From assembly GCA_028554645.1 (NCBI GenBank), contig JAQOOI010000021.1, positions 1,550,001 to 1,614,000 of the forward strand: DNA of 64,000 bases. Reading direction: 5' to 3'. The notes under the pieces are model-generated. The model did not search any database. It saw nothing but the letters and a program-made list of their open reading frames with translations, and was not told where the DNA came from. This DNA is from Omphalotus guepiniiformis. Its lineage: Eukaryota > Basidiomycota > Agaricomycetes > Agaricales > Omphalotaceae. The position numbers were made by a program, and so were the translations under genes. Below, in pieces: positions 53,157 to 63,629 of this stretch (position 1 is its first letter; each line of letters starts with the position of its first letter).

Positions 53157-56100
53157 GGTGTTCAATTGGCGGAAGGAGGCGATTTCGAAACTCATTTACA
53201 TAGCCTCGAAACTCTGCGTATCGCTGCAGCTAACGTTGGATGCACTATTACCGACACGAAGATGATTTCCGTTCTTTTCTCCTCCTTACCCCCTACCTGG
53301 TTTACTCTTGTCCAAGCTCACCAGACAAAGACGAAACTGGAGGACGTCACTGCTGCGCTGATGGAATACTGGGCATTTCTGAATAAGGATAAAGCGATCG
53401 TTACTACGGACCCCTCTGCGCTAGCTGTCACAGCTCCTAACAGTTCTGCCAAGTTCGTCTGCTCCAATTGCAATCGGTCTGGGCATTCAGACAAACGATG
53501 TTGGGCGGCCGGTGGAGGAATGGAAGGGAAAGGTCCGAAATGGTACAAGGCCCCTAAAGGAAAGGAGCCCGTCGTCACAGCTTCGAGTCCCCCAACAACT
53601 TCTAGTGCCTCTACTCCTACTGCCGCCGCTATCGTCGATCTGACTCCTATGAAAACCTTCGCACTGGGTGCCAATATGGGCGAGGGTACGTGTCATATGT
53701 CGTCTCCTAGCCCCCACACTCATTGGTCTAGCTTTTCCCCTAGACTGCGAAGGGAAGATGCTAGACTGGTGAACGAGGGCTTGGATGCAGACGTAGATAC
53801 GATCACCATACCTCTCGCCTGTACCGTAGACGTAACGGGATCTTCCAATGCTACTGCTACTCCCACTTATCTTGACAGTGGTGCCACCGTACACTGCTTC
53901 GCTCACCGTGCATATTTCTCTTCGTATAAGGATGATCATATTGTCGGAAATACACCCAATCACGCGTTTGAAGTTGTTGGATCTGGAACTGTTCACTTAG
54001 ATGTTCAACTTCGTGATGGGAAGATTCACCGGGTAGCTTTGCCAGCAGTGCATACTCCATCCTTCAGCATGAACCTCATATCATTGTCGGCACTAGACGT
54101 CTTGGGTTTTCGTGGAACATGGGGAGGGTCAGTCTTGACTGTAATACACCCGAAATCGCAGCAGATTATTCTGGAAGGGACGTTCTCTCATACTGAGGGT
54201 TCACAATCATTGTATGCAGTAAAAGTGGTGAATAATACTGTTGTCGCCGTTACTGGGAGTCGCTCACTGCACAAGCCCGTTGGGCTAGAGATCTGGCATG
54301 GTCGTTTTGGGCATGCTGATATTCGAACCATCATGAGACTGGCAGATAGCAACTTGATTGATGGTCTCTCCATTACGGACCGTACGGTCAATGGTCTTTG
54401 CGAAGACTGCGTCTTCGGCAAGATTTCTCGCTGCCCATTTGATGATGTTGTGTCCCATGAGTCTCAGCCTCTTGAACGCATTCATCTAGATCTGTGGGGG
54501 CGATCTCGAACAAGGAGTCGTGGGGGAGCTTGGTATATGATGCTGTGTGCCGATGGTGGCACCTCGATACGAATCCCTTACTTCTTAGACAGCAAGGATG
54601 CTGAGACTGTACTTGCCACTTTCTGAAAGTTCCATGTCATGGCTGAAAAGCAAACCGGGTGTCGCCTCAAAGTCGTTCGGTTCGATAAAGGTCGAGAATT
54701 TGACAATCATATCTTCCTTGCGTATCTCGACGAACATGGAATTCTGTATGAGCGTATCCCAAAAGCTTCATCTGCTGCTAATGGGCACGTCGAGCAAGCC
54801 AACCGTACAGTTATCGAAGGAGCACGTACTCAACTCGAAGATGCTCGCATGTCACATGAATGGTGGGCAGAATCGGCTGCGGCTCACTGTTACGTACGAG
54901 GCTTTCTTCCTTCTTCTCGTCATCCAAATATCGTTCCCTGGGCTAAATGGTTCCATTTGGAGCACAGACTTAATGTTTCTCACTTGCGACGGTGGGGAAG
55001 CGACGTGTGGGTCAAGGACCTGGACCGTGTGGGAGGAAGATTGGGTCGACAAGGGTGGAAAGGTGTAATGGTGGGATATATGGACCGGCGAGGTTATAGA
55101 GTATTCGACCCGTCGCGTGGAAGCGTTTTCGAGGTCAGAGATGTGGTGTTTGAAGAGGGCGCCACACACAGGACGCGTCCATCCAAATTTGATGTCGAGG
55201 ACGACTTAGCTGATACCCCACGCGTGCCATCGCCTACCGAGGTCGATATCCCCGTTGACCATGAAAATGCTTCCGTCCCGGCTAATCCAAATGTTCCTGC
55301 CCCACATATGGCCGATGAGGTCGTTCCCAATGCTGTTCCATTGCGTCGTTCTGCTCGCTTGGCGCGTCCTTCCCCAGCAGAACTCAGACGGTTGGAATAC
55401 TCTCAATGCGAGGAAACTGAACGGTCCGCTGGTGCAGAATGGGCTCAGGATAATGCTCATCCTGCGGCTAATCTTGTCGATATTGGCGACATTCCTCATC
55501 CCCTACTCCCTGACTATTCGACCTTCGATCCCCTTGCTCTTGCGAGTCTCGTGAAGGGAGGTGGTGAGATCCGTATACCACGCTCCTATGAGGAAGCAAT
55601 GCGTAACTCCGAGCTTTGGTATCCTGCCATGAAGGCGGAAATGGACAGTCTGCTGCAAAAACATTGTTGGGATCTGGTGGACCTCCCAGAGGGCGCTCAC
55701 TGCGTGGACGGTATGTGGGTATATGACGTGAAGGTCGATGGTCAGGGGAACATAGTGAAACCCAAGGCTCGGTACGTGGGTCGTGGTGACTCCCAGGTGC
55801 CGGGTGTGGACTTCGACAAAGGTTGGGCGATGGTGGCCCGGCTGGAGTCCGTCCGCATGTCTATGGCCTTGGCTGCGGTTCGTCGCCTGAAGGTGCGGCA
55901 GTTCGATTTTTCAGCTGCGTACTTGAATGGGGTGATGGATTGTCTGATGTATATGCGTCAACCGAAGGGGTTCATCAAGCAGGGGGAGGAGGATAAGGTG
56001 TGCCTGATGAAGCGACCGTTATATGGGTTTGTTCAGTCGGGTCATATTTGGTTCAAGACTTTACAACAGGGTTATGAGGACTTAGGTTTCTATTCTTCAA

Positions 56101-57179
56101 AAGCAGATCCCTGCGTACGCTCACGACAAAATCCTAATGGTTCGTTTTCTGTCACTACAACTCACACAGATGACGTCTTTAGTGTCTCCTCGTCCGATCT
56201 TGAAGCCGACAAGGTGGTGAAGGAATTTGCGGAAAAGTGGGACTTGAAGGAGGTGGATGTGCTGAATCTCTTGCTCGGTTTGACAGTGGAGAAATTCTCA
56301 AATGGGGACATTGCGATTTCACAAACGGCATACTTCGAAAAGGTTCTCCGTCACTTCGGGTTATGGGATCTACATCCTCTCGATACACCGTTACCTCCGC
56401 GTGTGCAGGTGATATCACGAACGGAGCCATTGTCTGCGGACGAGGCACTATTCATGAAGGATAAACCATTTCGTCCACTACTGGGATGTATGCTATGGGG
56501 GAGCTCAGGTACACGTCCTGACATTTCTTACACCTGCAGTGTTCTTGGTCAAGTACAATCTAATCCTGCGCCTGAGCATTGGGAACTGCTGGTTGGTCTT
56601 TGCAGATACATCAGAGGCACGTTGGACTATGGGTTGCGATATCGATTCTCGGAGAATACAGATGGGGGACAGGGTACGAAACCGGTGGGTTTTGTGGATG
56701 CGGATTGGGCGGGATGTACAGATACGTGCAGGTCGACATCGGGATATGTGTTCTTTATGGGAGGTTCTCCGGTCTCATGGTCTTCAAAACGACAACCTAT
56801 TGTCGCTTTATCATCAACCGAAGCAGAATATATTTCTCTTGCTAGAGCGGCACAACAGGCGATGTGGATGAAGTCATGGTTGGATGAAATTGACCTTTCT
56901 GAAGATTTTCCCATCGAACTCTTTGGCGATAATTTAGGATCCATCAGTCTCACGGAAACTACCAAAGCTCATGGTCTTTCCAAACATCTCGACATTCGTT
57001 TTCACTATATTCGCGACCGTGTTCACGACAACCATATTAAGGTTACTCATGTATCCTCGCAGGATAATCTCGCCGACATCTTAACCAAGCCTCTTCCGAA
57101 ATCTACTCACCGTGCGATCGTAGCGAAGTTGGGTCTGGATTGGAGAAGGCATGAGGCCAGGGGGAGTGTTGAGAAGTAA
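53157..57179 (+). pseudogene. Outer element gag-pol, main part, with premature TGA
   Basis: Resumes gag after the insertion: GGDFETHLHSLETLRIAAAN, CCHC knuckle CSNCNRSGHSDKRC, protease YLDSGATVHCFAHRAY, GAG-pre-integrase IWHGRFGHADIRTIMRLAD with CEDCVFGKIS, and the first integrase half HLDLWGRSRTRSRGGAWYM. The frame stops at TGA 54624-54626 in KDAETVLATF, then resumes at once (KFHVMAEKQTG) with integrase VVRFDKGREFDN and NGHVEQANRTV, reverse transcriptase FDFSAAYLNGVMDCLMYM and the catalytic block H-T-D-D-V-F (Y-V-D-D in most copia), and RNase H ALSSTEAEYISLARAAQQAM. The frame ends 13 bp inside the 3' LTR (stop at 57177-57179). A C-to-T change of a CGA codon could have made the TGA. Confidence 0.9.
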
Positions 57180-57489
57180 GAATGATGAGTTGACGGATAT
57201 GGGTAACGACCGACAGGAGTGCGCGCGTCGCGTAGACGAAGTGGCTCATGCCTGTCCGGAGGATGCGGGCTTCCTACTCTTTTATTTCAATTTCCTTTCC
57301 ATACTTATTCAACGTTTCGATACTATCACCCTCAGTCATTTGCGTACCATTGACTGAGGGTGAGTCTATACCTTATCTCTTTCGTATTCACGCGTGTACT
57401 TATATTCTTGTAGCCTCTACTTACAGCGTCTACAGGTAATAGAGTCATTTGCGTACCATTGACTGAGGCCTCTACTTACAGCGTCTACA
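57167..57489 (+). repeat. 3' LTR of the outer element
   Basis: 323 bp, identical by eye to the 5' copy. It ends 94 bp before the NCA2 start codon. Confidence 0.92.
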
Positions 57490-57583
57490 TGTAAAACAAA
57501 GCGCGCTGTTTTCATATGCACGTGACGTAACGCGTCGGAAAAACACGAGACAAAGTGGTAACGCCCAGGTAACGCCATCATCT

Positions 57584-59855
57584 ATGCCTTCATCTTCATT
57601 CATCGAGCACTTCGTCGAGCCTCTTCATCAACATTTCCTCGTCGCTTCTTCATCAAACTTTGTTGAAACAAGAACTGAAAATGGTGGCCTGAAGAGTACC
57701 AAAGAGCGATTGCAGCTCTCGCTCGCCGTACTAGAAGGGTCTGCTTCTCATCAGAACATTGACGATGCTATTCAGCTTCTAATGGATTCCGCTGCAAAAC
57801 AACAAGGAGTACAATCAACTGAACTGAATGATGCTGAACTCCGAGTGCTAGAAAAGAACGTTCTGAATAAAGTGGTGGTCGCACTCTATGCAGAGTCTAT
57901 GGATCTATTGCTTGCCCAGTCTGTGGAGGCAGAGAAGGAGGCAGAGTGGTGGGCTGAAGTGGAACGTTCCAGGTTCAGTGTCATGTACCTGCTACTTCAA
58001 AGTAAGCATACCTCCTCCTTTCAAAGCCAGTGTGATTTACGAATACCTAGCACTTCCTTCGCGTGTTCTTAATTTGCTAAGTACAATCAAGGATGCTTTT
58101 GAAAGAAATGGCCTGCCTTTGCGATTATCACAGCTGTCGCCTAACTCGCTGAGACGTCTGCTTCCTGCAAGAGAAGCTTTACAGCCATCAGTCCTTGTCA
58201 CTTCTCTCTTCCCACATCTACACCATAGCCCTCAACTATTTTCACTCGCATCACCTTCTTTGTTCTTCGGACAACAGTCTATTACAGACTCGAATATAAA
58301 CAGGAACCTTCTCGATTCACTCTATCGCTTCGTGCAATCTGTGCGCTACCTGATGAACGTACCGATCCTCTATACCAGACAGGAGTGTCTCTTCAAACGG
58401 CGAGAGTTGGAACGCATCAGGAACGAAAAAGCACAAGGTTTGGGTGAACTGGCCCAACAGAGACACGAGCTGCAACTGGCTCTGAACGACCATGATCCGC
58501 CGAGCGCTGTCAATTCCCACCTTGAACACACTCTGAAGGCTTTAGAGGCTGCTATTCATGTGTCTGAAATAACGCAGACCCAGTCAGCCCTCGCTAGCAT
58601 CCATGACTGCTTTCCCAGAATCGACAATTTCTTTCACATCGGCTTAGGTGCTTGTAAATCGCAGCATATATCTAAGATGCACCCACTTTCTCGACCTTCT
58701 CGCCTCACCCTCATATGGCCGCAGCTCCTCCTGGGGCCGCCCCTGGCGATTTATACTGCCAGCTCTTTGTATGCATCACGCACGAATTTACTTGAACTCG
58801 CACAAGAAACGGTGGACGTAGTCAAGGGGTTCGTCCTGAGCTGGTTGATTGAGCCGCTCAAAGATGTGATCAGTACTGTGCGGTCCAAGGACGCGAACGG
58901 TATCATCGTTAGCAAAGAAGGAGTGTCCGCTGACTTAGATGTAAGCAAATCACTTATTCTCTTCTCCTGCATTGCCAATCTGATTCATGTTTAGTCGTTA
59001 GAGCGCATGTCGCTATCCCTTGCGAGGGAACACTTGAATTACACTCCGGAGGAGCTTAAACACCTGTCGAGGCAGATCAGATTAGGAGATTTGACACCAG
59101 TATTGAAGCTGTACGAGGAAGACATACGTAGTCCATTGAAGTCGGCCATTACCGGGACACTTCTGCGCACAGTATTCATACAGGTCCAGAAAGCTAAAGT
59201 GAGATGCGATTTCAATGCTAGCGAACTCAGGGACCCTCATATTGTATTCTAGGTGGATATCGATCAGGCATTGGCTGGTATCGATCGACTTCTCAAGTCG
59301 CAAGGTAACATACAATTGATTATGTGTTTGATTTGTTGAGGTTGAGTTGAAACTGTTCACAGAACTTACATTTGCCTTTGTTGGTGTTGCACCTGCTCTT
59401 TCGATCGTGTATTTGGTGGGTGGGTACTTTAGGAACCTATGGCGAGGCGGGAGAGGTAGAGGTCGGTATGGCGGCAAGCGACGACGAGCACAGATCCTCT
59501 TCGTTATGAGGTCAGTCCCGCCTATCTCTTTTTCTTATTTCACGCGGCCTCACTTCTAGATAGACGAATCGAGCGACTGCTAGTTGCCGAGCAGCCCTTG
59601 TCTGGAGATAAACACGGACTCTCCGCTTTAACAACTGGCCTATTAATGCTTTCGGTTGCCCAATTACGGGATTACGCTGAGACTTATCTTCCTTTACGCT
59701 CGAAACTACGTGAAGGGTTTTTGGAGGATGTTGAGGACTTGCAGGATCCGGTACTCGATGGAAAGGAGAAAAGGATGATCATTGAACGTATGTGGCGAAG
59801 CTGGGGAACGGTATTGGGCTGGAACACAGTTGCTGGAGATGCCAGTCTGCAGTGA
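57584..59855 (+). CDS. NCA2: NCA2, mitochondrial protein linked to ATP synthase expression
   Basis: Outer-membrane mitochondrial protein; with NCA3 it affects expression of ATP synthase subunits 6 and 8 in yeast. The start reads MPSSSFIEHFVEPLHQHFLV. Typical NCA2 blocks include RLSQLSPNSLRRLLPAREAL, SRLTLIWPQLLLGPPLAIYT, SLAREHLNYTPEELKHLSRQ, EDIRSPLKSAITGTLLRTVF, and LTFAFVGVAPALSIVYLVGG followed by RGGRGRGRYGGKRRR. Near the C-terminus come GLLMLSVAQLRDYAETYLP and ERMWRSWGTVLGWN. Two membrane segments (near LLGPPLAIYTASSLY and LTFAFVGVAPALSIVYLVGG). Length of about 690 residues after splicing of five or more short introns. The LTR sits immediately upstream and may now supply part of its promoter. 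Confidence 0.9.
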
Positions 59856-60019
59856 CTGAAATCCCCTTCACGAGACGTCACATCACCTGACGCGTGACTG
59901 TTCCCGAAGTTCTCAGTTATAGCGCCCGTCTGCACATTCGACCTCTTATCATGTACGAATGTACGTATAATAACAACTTTCTTAATATGCCTTGACCATG
60001 CAAGACGTGGGCTTCTTTG

Positions 60020-60292
60020 ATGGTTCATCCGGTGAGTATTATGCAATTAAGCTGTTGCTCTACTGCTTTTTCGTAGAAACTTCTTTCTGCGCACCAGCTT
60101 CCACATACTGCAATACTCAGTCATCTCAGCATCTTGTCGGACGTTCTAATGGAGAACGAGCAGCGTTTCACTTGGCTGCAACACCCAGAGGATGTGAATC
60201 TACCAATCCAAGGTCCAACGCGCAGGCATTGCTATTCACTTGATAACCTGTCTTTCACCAACTCTCAAGACAAGGGGGCACATCTTCGGTAA
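60020..60292 (+). CDS. Possible small two-exon gene, unknown
   Basis: Exon 1 is a 12-nt ATG-GTT-CAT-CCG (60020-60031); a 45-nt intron with a GTGAGT donor leads to exon 2 (60077-60292). That exon reads LLSAHQLPHTAILSHLSIL and continues DVLMENEQRFTWLQHPEDV. It ends KGAHLR at a TAA. The composition is protein-like, but no family is recognised and another frame of exon 2 is also open, so this may be chance. Confidence 0.27.
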
Positions 60293-60531
60293 AATCAATA
60301 TGAGGAACCTGTCCAGGTTGTGCTAAGCCCGCGACTGACAAAGTTCGACACGTCCTGATTCTACCCCTTTGCCCAGCCCCAAGTAAATTCGCAAAGCCTG
60401 AATTTTCGGCACGCTCACATGGCCAACGTACCTTCTATCTCGAGGGGATTAATAAACGAAACGGGGATGGCGTGGTATGTATCTGGCCTCGGTTTCTAGG
60501 TCTCGCATGCAATACTGTCAGATTAAACTCT

Positions 60532-60768
60532 TTATGTCTGTAGCCACGCCGTATCAGGCTCGACGAAATCATATATGGTGCCAACTGAAGACCACTGGCA
60601 GGCGAATGAAAGGTGCGTACTGCACTCACTTACGAGGTCAATAGCCATTTTAGCTGACATGCGTTGTACGTTTAGCTTCTTATTGGCTCTTCCGACCGAG
60701 TTTGCTATTATTAAGTAGTCAAAGTACTGCATAGCTCGGGTCTCGACTCTCGCTGCGTCGTCTGTCAT
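60532..60768 (-). CDS. Possible small ORF, 78 codons, unknown
   Basis: ATG-started frame beginning MTDDAARVETRAMQYFDYLI and ending EPDTAWLQT. An in-frame 39-nt segment has strong GT-AG signals (GTAAGTGAG ... CTGCCAG) and may be an intron. No signal peptide, membrane segment or known family. Confidence 0.25.
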   Translation of the reverse strand: MTDDAARVETRAMQYFDYLIIANSVGRANKKLNVQRMSAKMAIDLVSECSTHLSFACQWSSVGTIYDFVEPDTAWLQT

Positions 60769-60970
60769 TTGGCAAGTGTCGTGTTGGCACCGGATGATCT
60801 CCTCAGGTAGGTACCTGATTTGCTTGCGGGGACCGGTGTACTTTCCGCCGATTGCAATGGGAAGGTTCGCAAAGGAGAAGAAGTCTAGCTCATGTAATGA
60901 GAGTCTCTAGGTCAACTTCTAACTTTCAAGGCGCATTGCCGCGTCTGTCGCCGCTCAATGTCTCGATAGT

Positions 60971-60978
60971 TATAAAAG
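60971..60978 (+). promoter_or_regulatory. TATA box of the second small secreted protein gene
   Basis: TATAAAAG 39 bp before the ATG, in a context similar to the TATA box of the paralogue at 41.3 kb. Confidence 0.5.
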
Positions 60979-61016
60979 CCTCGCCCTCCAGCTACACTTT
61001 GTAGTCCTTACTCATC

Positions 61017-61647
61017 ATGTATTGTGGCGCGTTTCATTGGTTTCAATTGTCCGCCATCTTGATCTTCCACCTTGCTGCGGTGTTCGGACAGCAAGACCTG
61101 CCCTCTCCGCTCATTCTACTTCCAGCTAATGGAACAAGTATCCAGCCAGGAGAAACCTTCCCTTTCAAATATCAATCAATTGCCACGCAAGACGGGATCA
61201 GCAGCTATCTATGCACCTGTTGGTACTTCACGGGAGCTGCTAAGGGCTTCGAGATCACGAACGACTTTGCTCGCGGTCATTTCATTGGAGCGTTCGTATT
61301 AAATCATTCGTGTATGTTTTGACCGTCTTCTTATTGTTGCGTATCGTCTAATTAACGAGTGGTAAACTATTGCTCATCTAGCCCCGAGCCTAAGCGACAG
61401 CGACAGCTATGACCTCTTACCTGATGAGTTGACTATGCCAGACTTTTCTAGTCTTTCCGTTGGATTTGGCACAGGCGAGTCTGCTCGCGACGCGGCAATT
61501 TTCATCGGCGTAATCGAGGAATATGGGCTTTGGGAGGTCAGTCTCGTCTCAGTCCCGCTCCTGACAATTGCAGAAACTTATGGTACATCTCGTCCAGCCT
61601 TCCTTTGGCTCTCGGATGAGTTTCACCTGGACTCAGGTCACATATAA
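61017..61647 (+). CDS. Small secreted protein, basidiomycete family (paralogue B)
   Basis: Signal peptide around FHWFQLSAILIFHLAAVFG, then PLILLPANGTSIQPGETFPF, KYQSIATQDGISSYLCTCW, NDFARGHFIGAFVLNHS, then after an intron (about 61315-61380) LTMPDFSSLSVGFGTGESAR and IFIGVIEEYGLWE. It shares with paralogue A (41433-42064) the PANG-x-x-I-x-PGE-x-F start, a D/E-F-A-x-GH-F block and MPDFS-x-x-x-x-GFGTG, but sequence between blocks has diverged widely. The reading frame is open to 61647; a GT-AG intron after EYGLWE is an alternative ending. The function is unknown. It is 19.6 kb from its paralogue, with LTR elements in between. Confidence 0.7.
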
Positions 61648-62292
61648 TAGTTCTAGCAACCGTTGAGAGGTGCATTTGAGGGATTGGAAATTTGGTTAAG
61701 CGGGTTGCACCCAAGCGTGGACGTCGTCTTTGTATGAGTATTACATTCCACCTTTTGGATGTCTAATATGAGTGTATATGAATGTATATGAAGGCCTGTG
61801 AAGGCTATAGTCTATATTCAACTGACTATCTAGAGACTAGAACTCAAGTAGTCTAGTTGCCAAGTAAGCGCACATTACTTAGTACAGTAAGTATCAGGTA
61901 AGTATCGCAACCACGTGCATCGCAATCTCAATCTGACAGAAAATTGGTCTCTTCCTTTCTTTTATCTTTCATTTCACTTTTCAATTTTTCTTTTCGAGCT
62001 ACCTCGAGACTCGTCAGTACTCAGTTGGTTATTCAATGCATGGACTCAATATGCGTATAGGTCAACGATTCTGGGGTCGAAGCTCTTGCTTGGATCAAGG
62101 TTTATTATTCCGGCGTTCCAGGTAACCTTTGTACCTCTTTTTGTTTAATTTGTCTGTGTCTGACTGACGCTCGCAAAGGACGCATGCTATTTATCTGATA
62201 TTTCTCTGCTATTTAACACTCGGACAATACCTATCGCACCACTAACTATAGCCAAAATACTGTCTTCGCCCTAACGAAGACACCATAGGACG
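61648..62292. other. Intergenic region upstream of the membrane protein gene
   Basis: 645 bp, no gene recognised. It has repeated TGTATATGAA units (61774-61794) and a TC-rich stretch at 61938-62000 that suits a fungal promoter. Confidence 0.4.
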
Positions 62293-63629
62293 ATGTCGAA
62301 CCCAAATGGTGGTGGCGTTTCTCAAACAGTCATAGACGCCAGTAGGCGACGAGGATCTGTAAAGAAAAATCCTTCTCCAACGGTCTTGTCGGAAAATCCC
62401 AGCTCTCCACCCAGACCATCACGATCGCCTATCTCAGAGCCGCAAACACCCCAACCATCGTCTAGCAAAGGCAAGAGGAAAGCCGATGAAGTAGAAGGAA
62501 ACACGCCTCCTGATGTTAGGAAACAGAAGGCGACTTTCGCTGCCGACCCCAGGCGTAAGTTGCGTCTTCTGACTAGTTGCAGTTCATCTGGAAATGTTTT
62601 CTGGCAGCTCCTCGGGCGTCTGGTAGCACCCCTGCTTCCGCCCACGCACCTTCCTCTTATACCCGTAAACGCGCAAGATTGTCCACGGCTGCAAGTACAT
62701 CTGCCGCAGGACTCGCTACTCTCATGGCTTCAGTTGCAGAGTCCAGTGAATTGAGGCCGCCCTCCCGCTCTAACAGTCACCACCAACAGACTTCCGGCAC
62801 AACCGGCACATGGTCTTCGTCGCGAAGTAGAAGTGGAGGCAACAATACAACGCCCGTCCGCACTCAGTCTCGAACGTCGCATCGTAGTCAAAACTACTCT
62901 ATACGCCCAGCTTCCAGAGGGCAAGCGGCGTCGTCAGTGCGGTCTACGCGCGCGCCATCGAGACGCGGAAGTCTTTCGCAAGCTTCCATACCAATTTCAG
63001 CTTTGGTATCTCCACATGCACCATCGATATCACAGCATCGGTCGACAGCCTTTCATATGAGAGACCCTCGAAAACCGCCCAAGACTTCGCCTACACCATG
63101 GACACTAACATTTCCTCAAGCTGGTCCAGAAGAACGAGGAGTTTTTGCCGGATGTTTTCACAGTATGATAGAGTCGGGGCAAGGTGTCAACACCAGGTTG
63201 ATGAGGTTCGTGAAGACGAAGATAAACAAAGGGGAAAAGCAAGAGCACGCAGATGAGAGTGATCGGGAGTCTGGCATACACGGTAGCTTGGGGTGGACAG
63301 AGGGAGGAGGCAGTCCACCACACGCCTGGCTGTTCTTTCTCGGTTTCATCATCTTTCCAGTCTGGTGGATTGCAGGTCTCTTTGTGGGAATTCCTAGAAC
63401 AAGGAGAATTGAAGGAGGCTCAGATGGGGAGAAGGCGGTGATTCTGGACGACCCACAAGTCGAACACGGTACGCATTCATGAAAAGCCATTCTGCATCTC
63501 ACTCAACGGCTTGTGGTTTACGTAGATGCAAAATCATGGCGATTCAGATGTCGCGTAATGGCAGCTGTCTCGTTGTTTACATATATCCCGTTTATCGTTC
63601 TGGTCGCTGTGTTCGTTCCGCGAAATTGA
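62293..63629 (+). CDS. Ser/Arg-rich protein with two C-terminal membrane helices, unknown
   Basis: Starts MSNPNGGGVSQTVIDASRRR. A long disordered, Ser/Pro/Arg-rich N-terminal half (KRKADEVEGNTPPD, RSRSGGNNTTPV) is followed by a conserved-looking block TPWTLTFPQAGPEERGVFA and IESGQGVNTRLMRFVKTK. The C-terminal part has AWLFFLGFIIFPVWWIAGLF and, after an intron at about 63474-63523, FRCRVMAAVSLFTYIPFIVL followed by VAVFVPRN, two hydrophobic helices near the end. Such proteins are common in fungi (the PxWW motif between helices is recurrent), but I cannot name this one. Likely an ER or endomembrane protein with a large cytosolic domain. First intron at about 62555-62608. Confidence 0.72.

Larger units (their letters stand above)
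46683..57489 (+). mobile_element. Outer Ty1/copia LTR retrotransposon, interrupted and with an in-frame stop
   Basis: 323-bp LTRs at 46683-47005 and 57167-57489 begin TGTTGAGAAG and end GTCTACA; the two copies look identical by eye. Gag-pol is on the plus strand but is split by a second element at 47460-53151. A polypurine tract (GAGGCCAGGGGGAG) directly precedes the 3' LTR. The pol frame has GAG, zinc knuckle, protease, integrase, reverse transcriptase and RNase H in copia order. The flanking 5 bp (TCTGT before, TGTAA after) do not match, so no target duplication is seen. An in-frame TGA at 54624-54626 breaks the integrase region. Confidence 0.9.
59856..61016. other. Intergenic region, two weak small ORFs
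   Basis: About 1.16 kb between NCA2 and the second secreted protein. Two candidate small genes (60020-60292 plus, 60532-60768 minus) are listed separately. A TATA box (TATAAAAG, 60971-60978) precedes the secreted-protein ATG by 39 bp. Confidence 0.5.
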
